Shown here: positions 9,701 to 17,822 of the stretch, piece after piece
How positions within the stretch are numbered: the stretch's first letter is position 1
Layout: each line of letters opens with the position of its first letter
From: Lachnospiraceae bacterium
Lineage (GTDB): Bacteria; Bacillota; Clostridia; Lachnospirales; Lachnospiraceae
Direction: 5' to 3'
Assembly (NCBI GenBank): GCA_017511045.1
Contig: JAFWLM010000118.1
Location: forward strand, 1-57,810
Length of the DNA: 57,810 nucleotides
The notes under the pieces: model-generated
The model's database searches: none
Told to the model about the DNA's origin: nothing
What the model saw: the letters and a program-made list of their open reading frames with translations, nothing else
Position numbers and translations under genes: made by a program

Positions 9701-9818
9701 CATGGGCTGCGTCAACAACCTGACTCCTAGCAGATTCCTTACAAAGCACGCACATGGCTTAGCGGTTAACTCCTGCCTTGTGGAAGTCAGAAAATGGGAA
9801 GGAGGTAAAATCGGATGA
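6786..9818 (+). CDS. SCP2-domain fused molybdopterin transhydroxylase-like large subunit 2
   Basis: A 1010-residue paralogue of the protein at 2492-5518, similar along its full length. It has the same order: SCP2-like domain at about residues 10-140, then the four-domain molybdopterin fold. Putative catalytic residues are His286, Asp316-Ser317-Trp318 and Tyr546. Unlike copy 1, the residue matching Tyr152 of the Pelobacter transhydroxylase is Tyr294, so this copy keeps more of the known active site. It starts at an ATG after GGAAAGGAAGG and overlaps its small subunit by 4 bp. It leads the operon with polyprenyl synthase, HdrCBA and FlxDCBA, which suggests that electrons from NADH reach this enzyme or that its product is a prenylated lipid. 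No Fe-S motif in the large subunit. Substrate unknown. Confidence 0.87.
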   Translation: MTTLSQEALDKSLNIFNKTIVGGTLFTLDKLLNVLGTLSPKFKAELAEHNVTVQLRLRDNSYGRWFKFDNGNVSGHDGINPDAVVDMVFEDAATARRVTALIRSQFDFVNAAKQGQLALNGPDAEAMWFSSLLLKVFAFDVLYLNNYGTKMANGETRYTTGTNGGPLFVYVKDDKIVRVTPIDFDNEDPDMWTIEAKGQKLTPPRRTTVAPYAQGWKQMVYSPDRCLYPMKRVDFDPDGDRHYENRGVSGYERISWDEALDIVAKEMIRIRKNYGPGAIFASTGSHHNWGNIGYYLSCAKRFFNVIGATMCMHNPDSWEGWAWGGQHHFGGSAHNGGAEAYSTVEDCLQNSEFIVFWSSDPESTAGNYAGQEGTIRREWINKLGIPVVHIDPYQNATAAFVRGRWICPRPATDAALGIAIANVWMKEDLYDKDYVKKRTYGFEKWEEYVLGKTDGIDKTPEWQEDITGVPARTVRALARYWGTHKTYLACGSMTSFGSACRTAFGTEWARVCVCLIAMQGWGKPGVNLGTLQFGTPLDVKFFFPGYADGGFSGDFIGTGAGVALYNRMPQTPSVSSEYQAIPRLMLPEAIMSKGEADITWHQLGVYSVHSQFMQLHYPAPGHERVRMYYKYGGSHMGTQPESKRYAKQYRCDSLEFVVNQSVWFEGEARFADIILPACTNFERWDIGEFASCGGYIPNSYLQNNSRVIFVQHKCIEPLGESKADFDIFQEVANRLGLWQVYSEGNTEYDWAKRYYEATDMARVMPWGKFIKKGYYVVPPLPANRRDPVAYRWFAEGRKKDTPELTPLPSEYYGRYGEGMQTPSGLIEFEAQTLKRFDPNDEERLPICTYIHSFEGVGSDLYAKYKLQMISPHSKYSFHTMGDLKDTNINDIQEHRRLIDGHRFWVFRMNTKDAEERGLKDGDVVEVYNDRAKVLCALETTERVPKGVCHSYESCADYVTLENDPGGDDTTEIMGCVNNLTPSRFLTKHAHGLAVNSCLVEVRKWEGGKIG

Positions 9819-10801
9819 AAAAGTTTCATATGATTATTGACCTTGAGAAATGTGTAGGCTGCTTTAACTGCATGTTAGCCTGCAAAGATGAGCATGTTGG
9901 GAACTCCTGGCTCCCTTATACCCAGGAAGCTCCGAAGCATGACCATAAATGGATCTGCCCGACACTTACTGAAAGAGGCGAGGCTCCGTATACAGAAGTA
10001 ACTTACGTTACCAGAACCTGTATGCACTGCGACAATGCTCCGTGCGCAAAGAAATATCCGGACGTCTTCATTAAGAGAAGCGACGGTATCATGCTGATCG
10101 ATTATAAGAAAGCAAAAGATCCAGAGATCGCTTCCGCATGTCCTTATGGAATGATCCACTGGAACGAAGAGCTGGAGGTTGCTCAGAAATGTACCGGATG
10201 CGCACACCTTCTTGATGAAGGCTGGAAAGAGCCAAGATGCGTACAGACCTGTCCGCTCCGTGCACTGCAGACCGTTTTCTGCGATGATGCAGAGTGGGAG
10301 CAGATCATTGAGAAGCAGGGTCTGAAAGCTATTACAGACGGGACGAATAAGCCGCGTGTAATGTACAAGCATCTGTACTTCTACAACAAGTGCTTTGTCA
10401 AAGGAGCGCTGTGCTTTGATAAGGACGGTATTGAAGAGGCAGCAATTGGCGCTAAGGTAGAGCTGATGGTCGGAAACACCGTCGTTGCTGTAACTGAAAC
10501 CGACTTCCTCGGCGAGTTTTACATTGACCGGATCCCGAAAAACTCCGGCGTCATGAAGATCAAAGCGACGTTTGAAGGCTTCGATCCGCTGGAAAAAGAA
10601 TTTGAGATCAAGGATAAGAGTGTTGTTTTAGATGCTCTGAAACTCGGCGGCGGCGAAGGAAAACCGGCTGTCATCCTTCCGAATGAGCATGCAAATCAGC
10701 AGGCATTAGACCATATGGTTCCGAAGGATGTCGAGGCAGCAAAGAAAGCCTTTGGGCTTGCAGATAAAAAAACGGCAAAAAAGAAAGCTTCTAAAGAGTA
10801 A
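9815..10801 (+). CDS. Transhydroxylase-like Fe-S small subunit 2
   Basis: A 328-residue partner of the large subunit just upstream. Cys groups CVGCFNC..C, CMHCDNAPC (with KYP replacing the fourth Cys) and CTGC(x11)C(x3)C predict three [4Fe-4S] clusters. The C-terminal beta-sandwich is marked by TDFLGEFYIDRIPK. It ends in a Lys-rich tail absent from paralogue 1, perhaps for contact with an acidic partner or the membrane surface. Only 2 bp separate its stop from the polyprenyl synthase start, so expression is tightly linked. Confidence 0.87.
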   Translation: MKKFHMIIDLEKCVGCFNCMLACKDEHVGNSWLPYTQEAPKHDHKWICPTLTERGEAPYTEVTYVTRTCMHCDNAPCAKKYPDVFIKRSDGIMLIDYKKAKDPEIASACPYGMIHWNEELEVAQKCTGCAHLLDEGWKEPRCVQTCPLRALQTVFCDDAEWEQIIEKQGLKAITDGTNKPRVMYKHLYFYNKCFVKGALCFDKDGIEEAAIGAKVELMVGNTVVAVTETDFLGEFYIDRIPKNSGVMKIKATFEGFDPLEKEFEIKDKSVVLDALKLGGGEGKPAVILPNEHANQQALDHMVPKDVEAAKKAFGLADKKTAKKKASKE

Positions 10802-10803
10802 GA

Positions 10804-11910
10804 ATGAGAGTTTCTGCACCTGACAATATTCATCAGATGGAGTTGGAGTCCGCAAATGAGAACTTCGAATTGTTCCGGAGGTTTCACAAGCTGGACGATG
10901 GCACCTATTCCGTAGCAGAAGCGACACTGAAAGGCGATTACTATTTCAGCAGGTTCTCGCTGGATCTGATCCCTGTCGATTCGATCGAGATCACTGACCG
11001 CTTTGCAAAAATCTTAAGAGAAGATGCCAGCGGAGCGGAAAGCGAGGAACTTCCCCAAATGTCATTTGACAAACCGTCAAATTTCGTTAAGGGGAAAGCG
11101 CTTTTGGAAAAGCAGCTGAAAAAGATCTGTGAAACATCAAATACAGGAATGAGGGAAGACCTTGAACGGGTGATCCTGGCCGGAGGAAAACGCTTAAGAC
11201 CTGCACTTGCGCAGGCGGCCTATGCGCTGGGGGATGCGCCAAAGCTTCCCATCCTTCCTTTGATGGTGATGATCGAACTGATGCATACGGCGTCTCTTAT
11301 CCATGACGATGTCGTTGATAAAGGAATGGTACGGAGAAACGTGCCGACGATCAACGCAACGAGCGGAGATTTGAATGCTGTAAGAGCAGCGGACTTTATT
11401 CTGGGTCGTGCGATGGAACTTCTAAAGATATACAAAGGTTCCGGAATCAATGAACGGCTGGCAAAGGTCTCAGAGCAGATGTGTATCGGAGAATTAGAAC
11501 AGCTTGAAAAGCTGAATACAGAATTCTCTGAAGAAGCATATTTCCGGATGATCGAGAAAAAGACAGCTTTGTTTATTGAAGCAGCTGCCTTTACCGGCGC
11601 CGTCGCAGGAGGATGTTCGCCGGAAGTGATCAAAGCAATGGAAGGCTACGGATACAACATCGGAGTTGCGTTCCAGATCAAAGATGACATCCTGGATTTT
11701 ACCGGCACAGAAAAGTTCGGTAAGTCCATTGGTCAGGATGAAAGAAAGGGACTTGCAACGCTGCCTAAGATCATCGGTCTTGAAGAAGCGCAGAAGCAGG
11801 TCGAAGCTTACTCAGAAAAGGCAATCAGTGCTTTAGAAATAATTAAGAACGGAGCGTCTAAAAAGGCGTTCATAGAAATGGCAAAGCAATTGGAGAATCG
11901 GGAGATTTAA
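10804..11910 (+). CDS. Long-chain polyprenyl diphosphate synthase with N-terminal extension
   Basis: A trans-isoprenyl diphosphate synthase that would condense isopentenyl diphosphate onto an allylic diphosphate. The core runs from about residue 95, with GGKRLRP, the first Asp-rich motif DDVVD (168-172) and the second DDILD (294-298). The residue five before the first Asp is Ala, not an aromatic, which in this family suggests a long product (C30-C40 or more) such as a quinone side chain. The first roughly 95 residues are not part of the usual family and I do not recognise them; they could be a small regulatory or docking domain. Placement between the molybdoenzyme and Hdr genes is unusual. 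A housekeeping role in undecaprenyl lipid is unlikely, since that uses the cis-type family. Confidence 0.85.
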   Translation: MRVSAPDNIHQMELESANENFELFRRFHKLDDGTYSVAEATLKGDYYFSRFSLDLIPVDSIEITDRFAKILREDASGAESEELPQMSFDKPSNFVKGKALLEKQLKKICETSNTGMREDLERVILAGGKRLRPALAQAAYALGDAPKLPILPLMVMIELMHTASLIHDDVVDKGMVRRNVPTINATSGDLNAVRAADFILGRAMELLKIYKGSGINERLAKVSEQMCIGELEQLEKLNTEFSEEAYFRMIEKKTALFIEAAAFTGAVAGGCSPEVIKAMEGYGYNIGVAFQIKDDILDFTGTEKFGKSIGQDERKGLATLPKIIGLEEAQKQVEAYSEKAISALEIIKNGASKKAFIEMAKQLENREI

Positions 11911-11911
11911 A

Positions 11912-12472
11912 ATGGAAAAGATTTTAAACAGAGAAGAGGGAAAACTCTTAGCCGACCGCATTGCAAAAGAGGCAAATGTTGCACTGGATGAATGTTACCA
12001 GTGTGGCAAATGTTCCGCAGGATGTCCGATGGCAAACTCCTATGACCTGATGCCGCGTCAGATCGTGCATTTAATGCACCTTGGTGACATGGATACGGTC
12101 ATGAAGTCAAAGACCATCTGGCTCTGTGCAAGCTGCCATACTTGTGTGGAAAGATGTCCTCATGATATCGACATTCCGACACTGATCGAAAAATCCAGAA
12201 TGGAAGCACAGAAACGTGGCATCAGTGCCCAGAGAAATGTGCGTCTGTTCAATGACATCTTTATGGAGACTGTCAGAGGATTCGGTAAATCTCAGGAAGT
12301 CATCTTAGAGGGCGCATACAATGTGACAAGCGGAAGACTTCTGCAGGATATGGCGAACGTGCCTCAGATGCTGAAAAAAGACATCGTACGGCCGGAACTG
12401 AATTCGGTTCAGGATAAAGAAGATATCCGCCGGATCATGAAAGAATGTGAAGAGGGAGGTGCGGTCAAATGA
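11912..12472 (+). CDS. hdrC: Heterodisulfide reductase subunit C-like
   Basis: A 186-residue iron-sulfur protein with two [4Fe-4S] motifs, CYQCGKCSAGCP and CASCHTCVERCP, as in HdrC. In Hdr complexes it relays electrons between HdrA and the catalytic HdrB. It starts one base after the polyprenyl synthase stop and overlaps hdrB by 4 bp. Together with the next six genes it forms the hdrCBA-flxDCBA set known from sulfate reducers and other anaerobes. Confidence 0.93.
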   Translation: MEKILNREEGKLLADRIAKEANVALDECYQCGKCSAGCPMANSYDLMPRQIVHLMHLGDMDTVMKSKTIWLCASCHTCVERCPHDIDIPTLIEKSRMEAQKRGISAQRNVRLFNDIFMETVRGFGKSQEVILEGAYNVTSGRLLQDMANVPQMLKKDIVRPELNSVQDKEDIRRIMKECEEGGAVK

Positions 12473-13437
12473 AACAATACGCATACTACCCGGGATGTTC
12501 CATGGACTCTACAGCAGTGACCTATAAAAAGAGCTTTGAATATATTGCTTCAAAGATCGGTCTTGTAATGAAAGAGATTCCGGACTGGAACTGCTGCGGA
12601 TCAACAGCGGCACATACCAAAAATGAAAAAATGGCATACGCTTTATCTGCAAGGAATATCGCGATCGCGGAAGAAGAACTTCCGGGTCTTGATATCGTTA
12701 CTCCTTGTGCATCCTGCTATTCCAGACTGAAATATGCAAGCTACGTAGGAAAGAATGATGAAGCAAAAAGGCAGGAGATCGAAGAGGTCTTAAGACGCTC
12801 GTTTAAAGCAGAGGCAGAAGTCTTGAATTTCCTGGATCTGTTTGAGGATCCGGAGATTCAGGAAGCAATCAAAGAAAAGCTTCACAGAAATCTCGAAGGA
12901 CTTAACGTGGCCTGCTATTACGGCTGCCTGATGAGCCGTCCGAGAGAGATCACCGGAGAGACTGATCCGGAAAATCCGATGAAAATGGATGAGATCATTG
13001 AGCTTACCGGAGCAAAGGCAATTGCCTGGGATTACAAGACAGAATGCTGCGGTGCCAGCCATCAGGTGGATGCTCCGGAGCATGCAAGAGAGCTGATCGA
13101 CCGCATCTTCCGGAATGCACAGGCAAACGGAGCAGACGTGATCGTTACCGCATGTCCTCTCTGCAATATGAATCTGGATATGCGTGAAGCAGAAATCAAT
13201 AAGAATTTCGGAAGAAAATACAACATTCCGGTATTCCAGTTCACAGAACTGATCGCGATCGCTATGGGTGCATCTGCAGCTGACTGCGGAATTCATCAGC
13301 ATTTCTTCCCGGCATTTGATGTGATCAACGAAGTAGTTAAGACCGGGGCCAAAAAAGCGGCAGCAGAGGCTAAGGCTGAAGCAAAGAAAGATCCGTTGAA
13401 AGATGGCCCAATCGTAGTCGGAAAGGCAGGTAGATAG
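12469..13437 (+). CDS. hdrB: Heterodisulfide reductase subunit B-like
   Basis: A 322-residue protein with two CCG domains: the adjacent Cys pairs at 42-43 (NCCGST) and 193-194 (ECCGAS), each with later CxxC elements (CASC and CPLC). In methanogen HdrB these hold two unusual [4Fe-4S] clusters that cleave the CoM-S-S-CoB disulfide. Methanogen cofactors are not expected here, so the acceptor is probably a protein disulfide, a small thiol or the neighbouring molybdoenzyme. The C-terminal tail is Ala/Lys-rich and longer than the core needs. Confidence 0.92.
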   Translation: MKQYAYYPGCSMDSTAVTYKKSFEYIASKIGLVMKEIPDWNCCGSTAAHTKNEKMAYALSARNIAIAEEELPGLDIVTPCASCYSRLKYASYVGKNDEAKRQEIEEVLRRSFKAEAEVLNFLDLFEDPEIQEAIKEKLHRNLEGLNVACYYGCLMSRPREITGETDPENPMKMDEIIELTGAKAIAWDYKTECCGASHQVDAPEHARELIDRIFRNAQANGADVIVTACPLCNMNLDMREAEINKNFGRKYNIPVFQFTELIAIAMGASAADCGIHQHFFPAFDVINEVVKTGAKKAAAEAKAEAKKDPLKDGPIVVGKAGR

Positions 13438-13438
13438 T

Positions 13439-15418
13439 ATGGCAAGAATAGGTGTATTTATCTGTCACTGCGGAACAAACATTGCCGCAACCGTTGATGT
13501 GGAAAAGGTCGCTGAGGCAGCGAAGAGCATGCCTGGCGTCGCTTATGCACGCGACTACAAATATATGTGTTCCGAACCGGGACAGGCGATGATCAAAGAG
13601 GCGATCGAAGAACATAACTTAGACCGCATCGTCATCGGCTCCTGTTCACCGAGAATGCATGAGACGACCTTCCGCAAGATGCTGAAGGGGACAAAGATTA
13701 ACCCTTATCTGCTTGAGATCGCAAACCTGCGTGAGCAGTGTGCATGGGTCCATACCGATAAGGCAAAAGCTACAGAGAAGGCAATCAACCTTGTCCAGAT
13801 GGCTGTAGCGAAAGTTGCGAATAACAAACCGCTGACAACTTCCACGATCCCGATCACGAAGCGCGCGCTGGTCATCGGCGGCGGTATCGCAGGAATCCAG
13901 GCGGCTCTGGATATTGCGGATGCAGGTTATGATGTTACGATCGTAGAAAAAGAGCCGACCATCGGCGGTCATATGGTCATGCTGGATAAGACCTTCCCGA
14001 CCATGGACTGCTCCGCATGTATCTCAACACCGAAAATGGTTGATGCCGGAGCACATCCGAATATCACGCTGAAGACCTCCTGCGAAGTGGAGAAGGTCGA
14101 TGGATATATCGGAAACTTTGAAGTAACGATCAAAGAAAAAGCAAAATATGTAAATCACGATCTTTGCACAGGCTGCGGTCTCTGTCAGACTAAATGTCCG
14201 ACCAAGGTTACCAGCGAGTTCAACCAGGGTATGAGCAAGCGCTCTGCAATCTACATTCCGTTTGCACAGGCGGTTCCTTCCAAACCGGTCATTGATCCGC
14301 AGGCATGCCTGAAGCTGACAAAGGACAAATGCGGTATCTGTGAAAAAATCTGTCCGATCGGCGCGATCAACTATCAGGATGAGGTGAAATATACCACTGA
14401 ACAGTACGGCGCGATCGTTGTTGCAACCGGTTATGAACTGGTTGACTGGAAGCAGATGTATCCGGAATACGGCGGAGGCAAGTATGAAGATGTCATTACA
14501 GGACTTCAGTTTGAACGTCTCGTAAACGCTTCCGGACCGACGGAAGGACATATCGTAAGACCTTCTGACGGCAAGGAGCCGAAAGACGTCGTCATTGTCA
14601 AATGTGTCGGCAGCCGTGATCCCAAAAAAGGAAAAACATATTGCTCCAGAGCCTGCTGTATGTACAGTGCAAAGCATGCACATCAGATCCTGGACAAGAT
14701 CCCGAATTCCAGAGTATACATCTTCTACATGGATGTCCGTACTCCGGGTAAGGGATATGAAGAGTTTTATGACAATACCAGAAAAGACGGTGCTCAGTAT
14801 ATCAGAGGCCGTGTATCAAAGATCTACAAAGAGGGCAGCAAGCTGATCGTAAAAGGTGAGGATTCCCTGATCGGACGTCCGGTCACTGTCGAGGCGGATA
14901 TGGTCATCCTTGCCACAGCGATGGAAGCTGCACCGGGAGTCGAAGAAGTGGTAAGCAAACTGGGTATTTCTATGGATAAGGACCGCTGGGTCCAGGAGGC
15001 ACATCCGAAGCTTCGTCCTGTTGAGACCCAGAGTGCAGGTATCTTCCTTTGCGGAACCTGCCAGGGACCGAAAGATATTCCTGACACGGTATCGCAGGCA
15101 GGCGCTGCTGCTTCGAAAGTCATCGGTATTCTGAACCATGATGAGATGGAAACATCCCCGATGATCTCTCACGTGGATCAGACGAAGTGTGCCGGCTGCG
15201 GATACTGCGTGGAATGCTGTCCGTATAAGGCAATCTCCTTAGTAGAGGTTCCGGGACGTGACGGAAACCGCAAGGTAACCAAGACTGTTGCACAGGTAAA
15301 CGAAGGCCTTTGCCAGGGCTGCGGATGCTGTACCGCAACCTGCCGTACAGGATGTATCGACCTGAGAGGCTTTACGAATGATCAGATTCTGAAGGAGGTG
15401 GATGCGTTATGTCTATAA
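13439..15418 (+). CDS. hdrA: Heterodisulfide reductase subunit A-like flavoprotein
   Basis: A 659-residue HdrA. It has the N-terminal Cys-containing region (CHCGTN), the GGGIAGIQAA dinucleotide-binding motif for FAD at about residue 145, the DCSACISTP cluster motif, an inserted ferredoxin (CTGCGLCQTKCP, CGICEKICP) and a C-terminal ferredoxin (CAGCGYCVECCP, CQGCGCCTATC). HdrA FAD is the electron-bifurcating centre in methanogen complexes. Length is typical for a full HdrA. It overlaps flxD by 10 bp, so it is very likely part of one complex with FlxABCD. Confidence 0.95.
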   Translation: MARIGVFICHCGTNIAATVDVEKVAEAAKSMPGVAYARDYKYMCSEPGQAMIKEAIEEHNLDRIVIGSCSPRMHETTFRKMLKGTKINPYLLEIANLREQCAWVHTDKAKATEKAINLVQMAVAKVANNKPLTTSTIPITKRALVIGGGIAGIQAALDIADAGYDVTIVEKEPTIGGHMVMLDKTFPTMDCSACISTPKMVDAGAHPNITLKTSCEVEKVDGYIGNFEVTIKEKAKYVNHDLCTGCGLCQTKCPTKVTSEFNQGMSKRSAIYIPFAQAVPSKPVIDPQACLKLTKDKCGICEKICPIGAINYQDEVKYTTEQYGAIVVATGYELVDWKQMYPEYGGGKYEDVITGLQFERLVNASGPTEGHIVRPSDGKEPKDVVIVKCVGSRDPKKGKTYCSRACCMYSAKHAHQILDKIPNSRVYIFYMDVRTPGKGYEEFYDNTRKDGAQYIRGRVSKIYKEGSKLIVKGEDSLIGRPVTVEADMVILATAMEAAPGVEEVVSKLGISMDKDRWVQEAHPKLRPVETQSAGIFLCGTCQGPKDIPDTVSQAGAAASKVIGILNHDEMETSPMISHVDQTKCAGCGYCVECCPYKAISLVEVPGRDGNRKVTKTVAQVNEGLCQGCGCCTATCRTGCIDLRGFTNDQILKEVDALCL

Positions 15419-15882
15419 AGAAAGACGATAACTGGGAGCCGAAGATCCTTGCATTCTGCTGCAATTGGTGTACATACACCGGAGCGGATCTTGCCGGACT
15501 GAACCGTATGAAATATCCGGAAAACGTCCGTACCATCCGCGTTCCATGTTCTTCCAGAGTTAACCCGCAGTTTATCCTGCGTGCATTCCAGAAAGGCGCT
15601 GACGGCGTTCTGGTCTGCGGATGCCATCCGGGTGACTGTCACTATGCAACAGGAAACTACTTCACAAGAAGGCGTTTCATGTTGATGCAGAGACTTTTAG
15701 AGTATAACGGAATCGACCCGAAACGCTTCCAGGCAAAATGGATCAGTGGCTCTGAAGCTGCAAAATTCCGTGATACAGTAACAGAGGTCAGCGCACAGAT
15801 CAAGGCGCTCGGACCGAACACGAAATTTGTTGCCCCGCATTATGACAATGCGCTTCAGGCAAAGGAAGGAGGTGCTGAATAA
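15409..15882 (+). CDS. flxD: FlxD / MvhD-like [2Fe-2S] subunit
   Basis: A 157-residue protein of the MvhD family with CCNWCTYTGADLAG near the N-terminus, VPCSSRV and CGCHPGDCHY, the Cys set that binds a [2Fe-2S] cluster and docks on HdrA. It starts inside the end of hdrA after an AGGAGG site and its stop overlaps the flxC start by one base. In Flx-Hdr complexes it passes electrons from the NADH-oxidising Flx module to HdrA. Confidence 0.93.
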   Translation: MSIKKDDNWEPKILAFCCNWCTYTGADLAGLNRMKYPENVRTIRVPCSSRVNPQFILRAFQKGADGVLVCGCHPGDCHYATGNYFTRRRFMLMQRLLEYNGIDPKRFQAKWISGSEAAKFRDTVTEVSAQIKALGPNTKFVAPHYDNALQAKEGGAE

Positions 15883-16733
15883 TGGCAGGCTTAACAGAAG
15901 CTCAGGTTCAGGACCGGATTCGTGAAGAAGCGAAAAAGGCTCTGGCAAGCGGTGAAGTAAGTGCCGTTGTCGGATGGACCTCCACCCGTTTTGAAGATAA
16001 AACAAAACCGTATTTTGCGGAAACAGAAGCAGAGTGCGATCTCCTAGTATGGAATAAATACTGCATCAACGGCACAGGAAAATTTGCCCTTGATGACAGA
16101 TACCCGGAGAAAAAGATCGCGATCATTGCCAGAGGCTGCGACTCCCGTGCATTAAACAGAATGCTGCGGGACAAACAGCTCAAGAGAGAGAACCTCTATA
16201 TTATCGGCGTGGTCTGCGATGGAAAAGAAAACGCAGTCTGCGAAGGATGTCAGCATAAAAACCCGCTGACATATGATGTACTGATCGGAGAGCCGGTAGA
16301 AGAGCAGATGAACGCGGAACGGTTCAAAGAAATCGAGGCGTTTGAAAAGCTGACTCCGGACCAGAGATATGAATACTGGGCAAAACAGTATGACAAATGC
16401 ATTCACTGCTATGCCTGCAGAAACGCATGTCCGGCATGCAACTGCGTGGAATGTTATGCAGACCAGTACCGTACCGGATGGCAGGGAAAGGCAGCAGACA
16501 GAGAGCAGAATCAGGTTTACGGTCTTACCAGAGCGTTCCATGTCGGTGACCGCTGCATCGAGTGCGGAGAGTGTGAACGTGTCTGCCCGATGAACCTTCC
16601 GATCATGCGTCAGACAAAGAAAATGCTGAAAGACATCAACGATCTTTTCGGTGATTATGAGTGCGGACTTCCGGATGATGCAATGCCGGTTTTAGGCACC
16701 TATAAGCTCGAAGATCCGGATGAGTTTATGTAG
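15882..16733 (+). CDS. flxC: FlxC-like ferredoxin-domain subunit
   Basis: A 283-residue protein. The N-terminal half (GWTSTRFEDKTKPYF, IARGCDSRALNRMLRDKQL) resembles FrhB/FlxC-type proteins. The C-terminal half holds two cluster motifs, CIHCYACRNACPAC and CIECGECERVCP. In the Flx complex it is one of two ferredoxin-like subunits bridging FlxA to FlxD. The assignment to FlxC rather than FlxB rests on length and order and could be swapped. Confidence 0.85.
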   Translation: MAGLTEAQVQDRIREEAKKALASGEVSAVVGWTSTRFEDKTKPYFAETEAECDLLVWNKYCINGTGKFALDDRYPEKKIAIIARGCDSRALNRMLRDKQLKRENLYIIGVVCDGKENAVCEGCQHKNPLTYDVLIGEPVEEQMNAERFKEIEAFEKLTPDQRYEYWAKQYDKCIHCYACRNACPACNCVECYADQYRTGWQGKAADREQNQVYGLTRAFHVGDRCIECGECERVCPMNLPIMRQTKKMLKDINDLFGDYECGLPDDAMPVLGTYKLEDPDEFM

Positions 16734-16745
16734 GAGGTGAGGATC

Positions 16746-17819
16746 ATGACATTAGCGAAAAAAGATTTAAATAAAGCGTTGGAGATCCTCAGCAAAGACG
16801 CAGTCGTCTTTGCCCCGACCTTCGACATGATCGAAGACCCGTCCGAAGGCGGACAGACCATGGGCGAGAAGAAATTCATGCCGTATAAAGAAGGAATGTT
16901 CATCGCGCTTGACGGTCCGAATACCGTAAAACCGCCAAAGGATGTCCTTTTCCCGAACGTGGAAAAAATGTACCGCTATAAGACAGGCGAGAATGCGGAA
17001 ATTGTTGAGATCTTCCCCGAAGATACAAAGAAGATCCTCTTTGGAATCCGCCCCTGCGATGCACGCAGCATCGAGGCGATGGACAAGGTGTTCTTTACCA
17101 AGGACTATGTGGATTCCTATTACGCAAAACGCCGTGAGAACGTAGTCATTGTTTCCATGGGATGCGTAGAACCGGAGCGTACCTGCTTCTGTGATTCCAT
17201 GGGACTTGATCCGAACAATGCGCCGAATGCGGATGTCATGATGAATGTGGCAAAGGATTCTGTAGATGCGTTTATTCTCGAAGCTTATACGGATAAGGGA
17301 AAAGAACTGTTAGAGCAGTTAAAAGATTTAGATGGAGGAGCAGGAGAAGCGAAACGCGATGTGAAATGCTCCCTGCAGATCAACAAGGATCCGGAGCTGG
17401 ACAAGAAACTGGCCGGCATGTTTGAACATCCGATCTGGGATAAGATCACGAAAGGATGTATCGGATGCGGAACCTGTACCTTTGTATGTCCGACCTGTTA
17501 CTGCTTCGATATCGATAACGAAAACTACGGAGCAGAGGGCTGCAAATACCGTTGCTGGGATTCCTGTATGTTCAGCGACTATACCAGAATGGCAGGCGGT
17601 GCAAACCCGCGTCCGACCAAGAAGGAGCGTCTGAGAAACCGCTATATGCATAAGCTCAGCTATTTCAATGAGAGATACGGCGAAACCTTATGTGTCGGCT
17701 GCGGAAGATGCGTTGCGAACTGCCCGTCCCATCTCGATATCTCTGAGTTTATCGAAAAGGCAACGGCAGCAGATCCGAATGCGGAAACTTATACCGATGC
17801 ACCGGGAAAGGAGGCGTAA
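16746..17819 (+). CDS. flxB: FlxB-like ferredoxin-domain subunit
   Basis: A 357-residue protein resembling sulfhydrogenase beta subunits and AsrA. Motifs: GIRPCDARSIEAMD in the middle, then [4Fe-4S] groups CIGCGTCTFVCPTC and CVGCGRCVANCP. I chose the ATG at 16746 because AGGAGG at 16732-16737 sits 8 bases before it; an in-frame GTG at 16737 overlaps that site. The ribosome site also overlaps the flxC stop. Expected role is electron transfer within the Flx-Hdr complex. Confidence 0.87.
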   Translation: MTLAKKDLNKALEILSKDAVVFAPTFDMIEDPSEGGQTMGEKKFMPYKEGMFIALDGPNTVKPPKDVLFPNVEKMYRYKTGENAEIVEIFPEDTKKILFGIRPCDARSIEAMDKVFFTKDYVDSYYAKRRENVVIVSMGCVEPERTCFCDSMGLDPNNAPNADVMMNVAKDSVDAFILEAYTDKGKELLEQLKDLDGGAGEAKRDVKCSLQINKDPELDKKLAGMFEHPIWDKITKGCIGCGTCTFVCPTCYCFDIDNENYGAEGCKYRCWDSCMFSDYTRMAGGANPRPTKKERLRNRYMHKLSYFNERYGETLCVGCGRCVANCPSHLDISEFIEKATAADPNAETYTDAPGKEA

Positions 17820-17822
17820 GAT

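Noticed and set aside
12790-13302. Antisense open frame within hdrB
   Set aside because: Shadow of the hdrB coding sequence; no ribosome site, no recognised domain, and the opposite strand encodes a clear HdrB.
12469-15418. Methanogen origin of the Hdr genes
   Set aside because: HdrABC homologues are common in anaerobic bacteria, the Flx genes are of the bacterial type, and base composition looks like the neighbours.
16737-16745. GTG start for flxB
   Set aside because: It overlaps the AGGAGG that serves the ATG at 16746.
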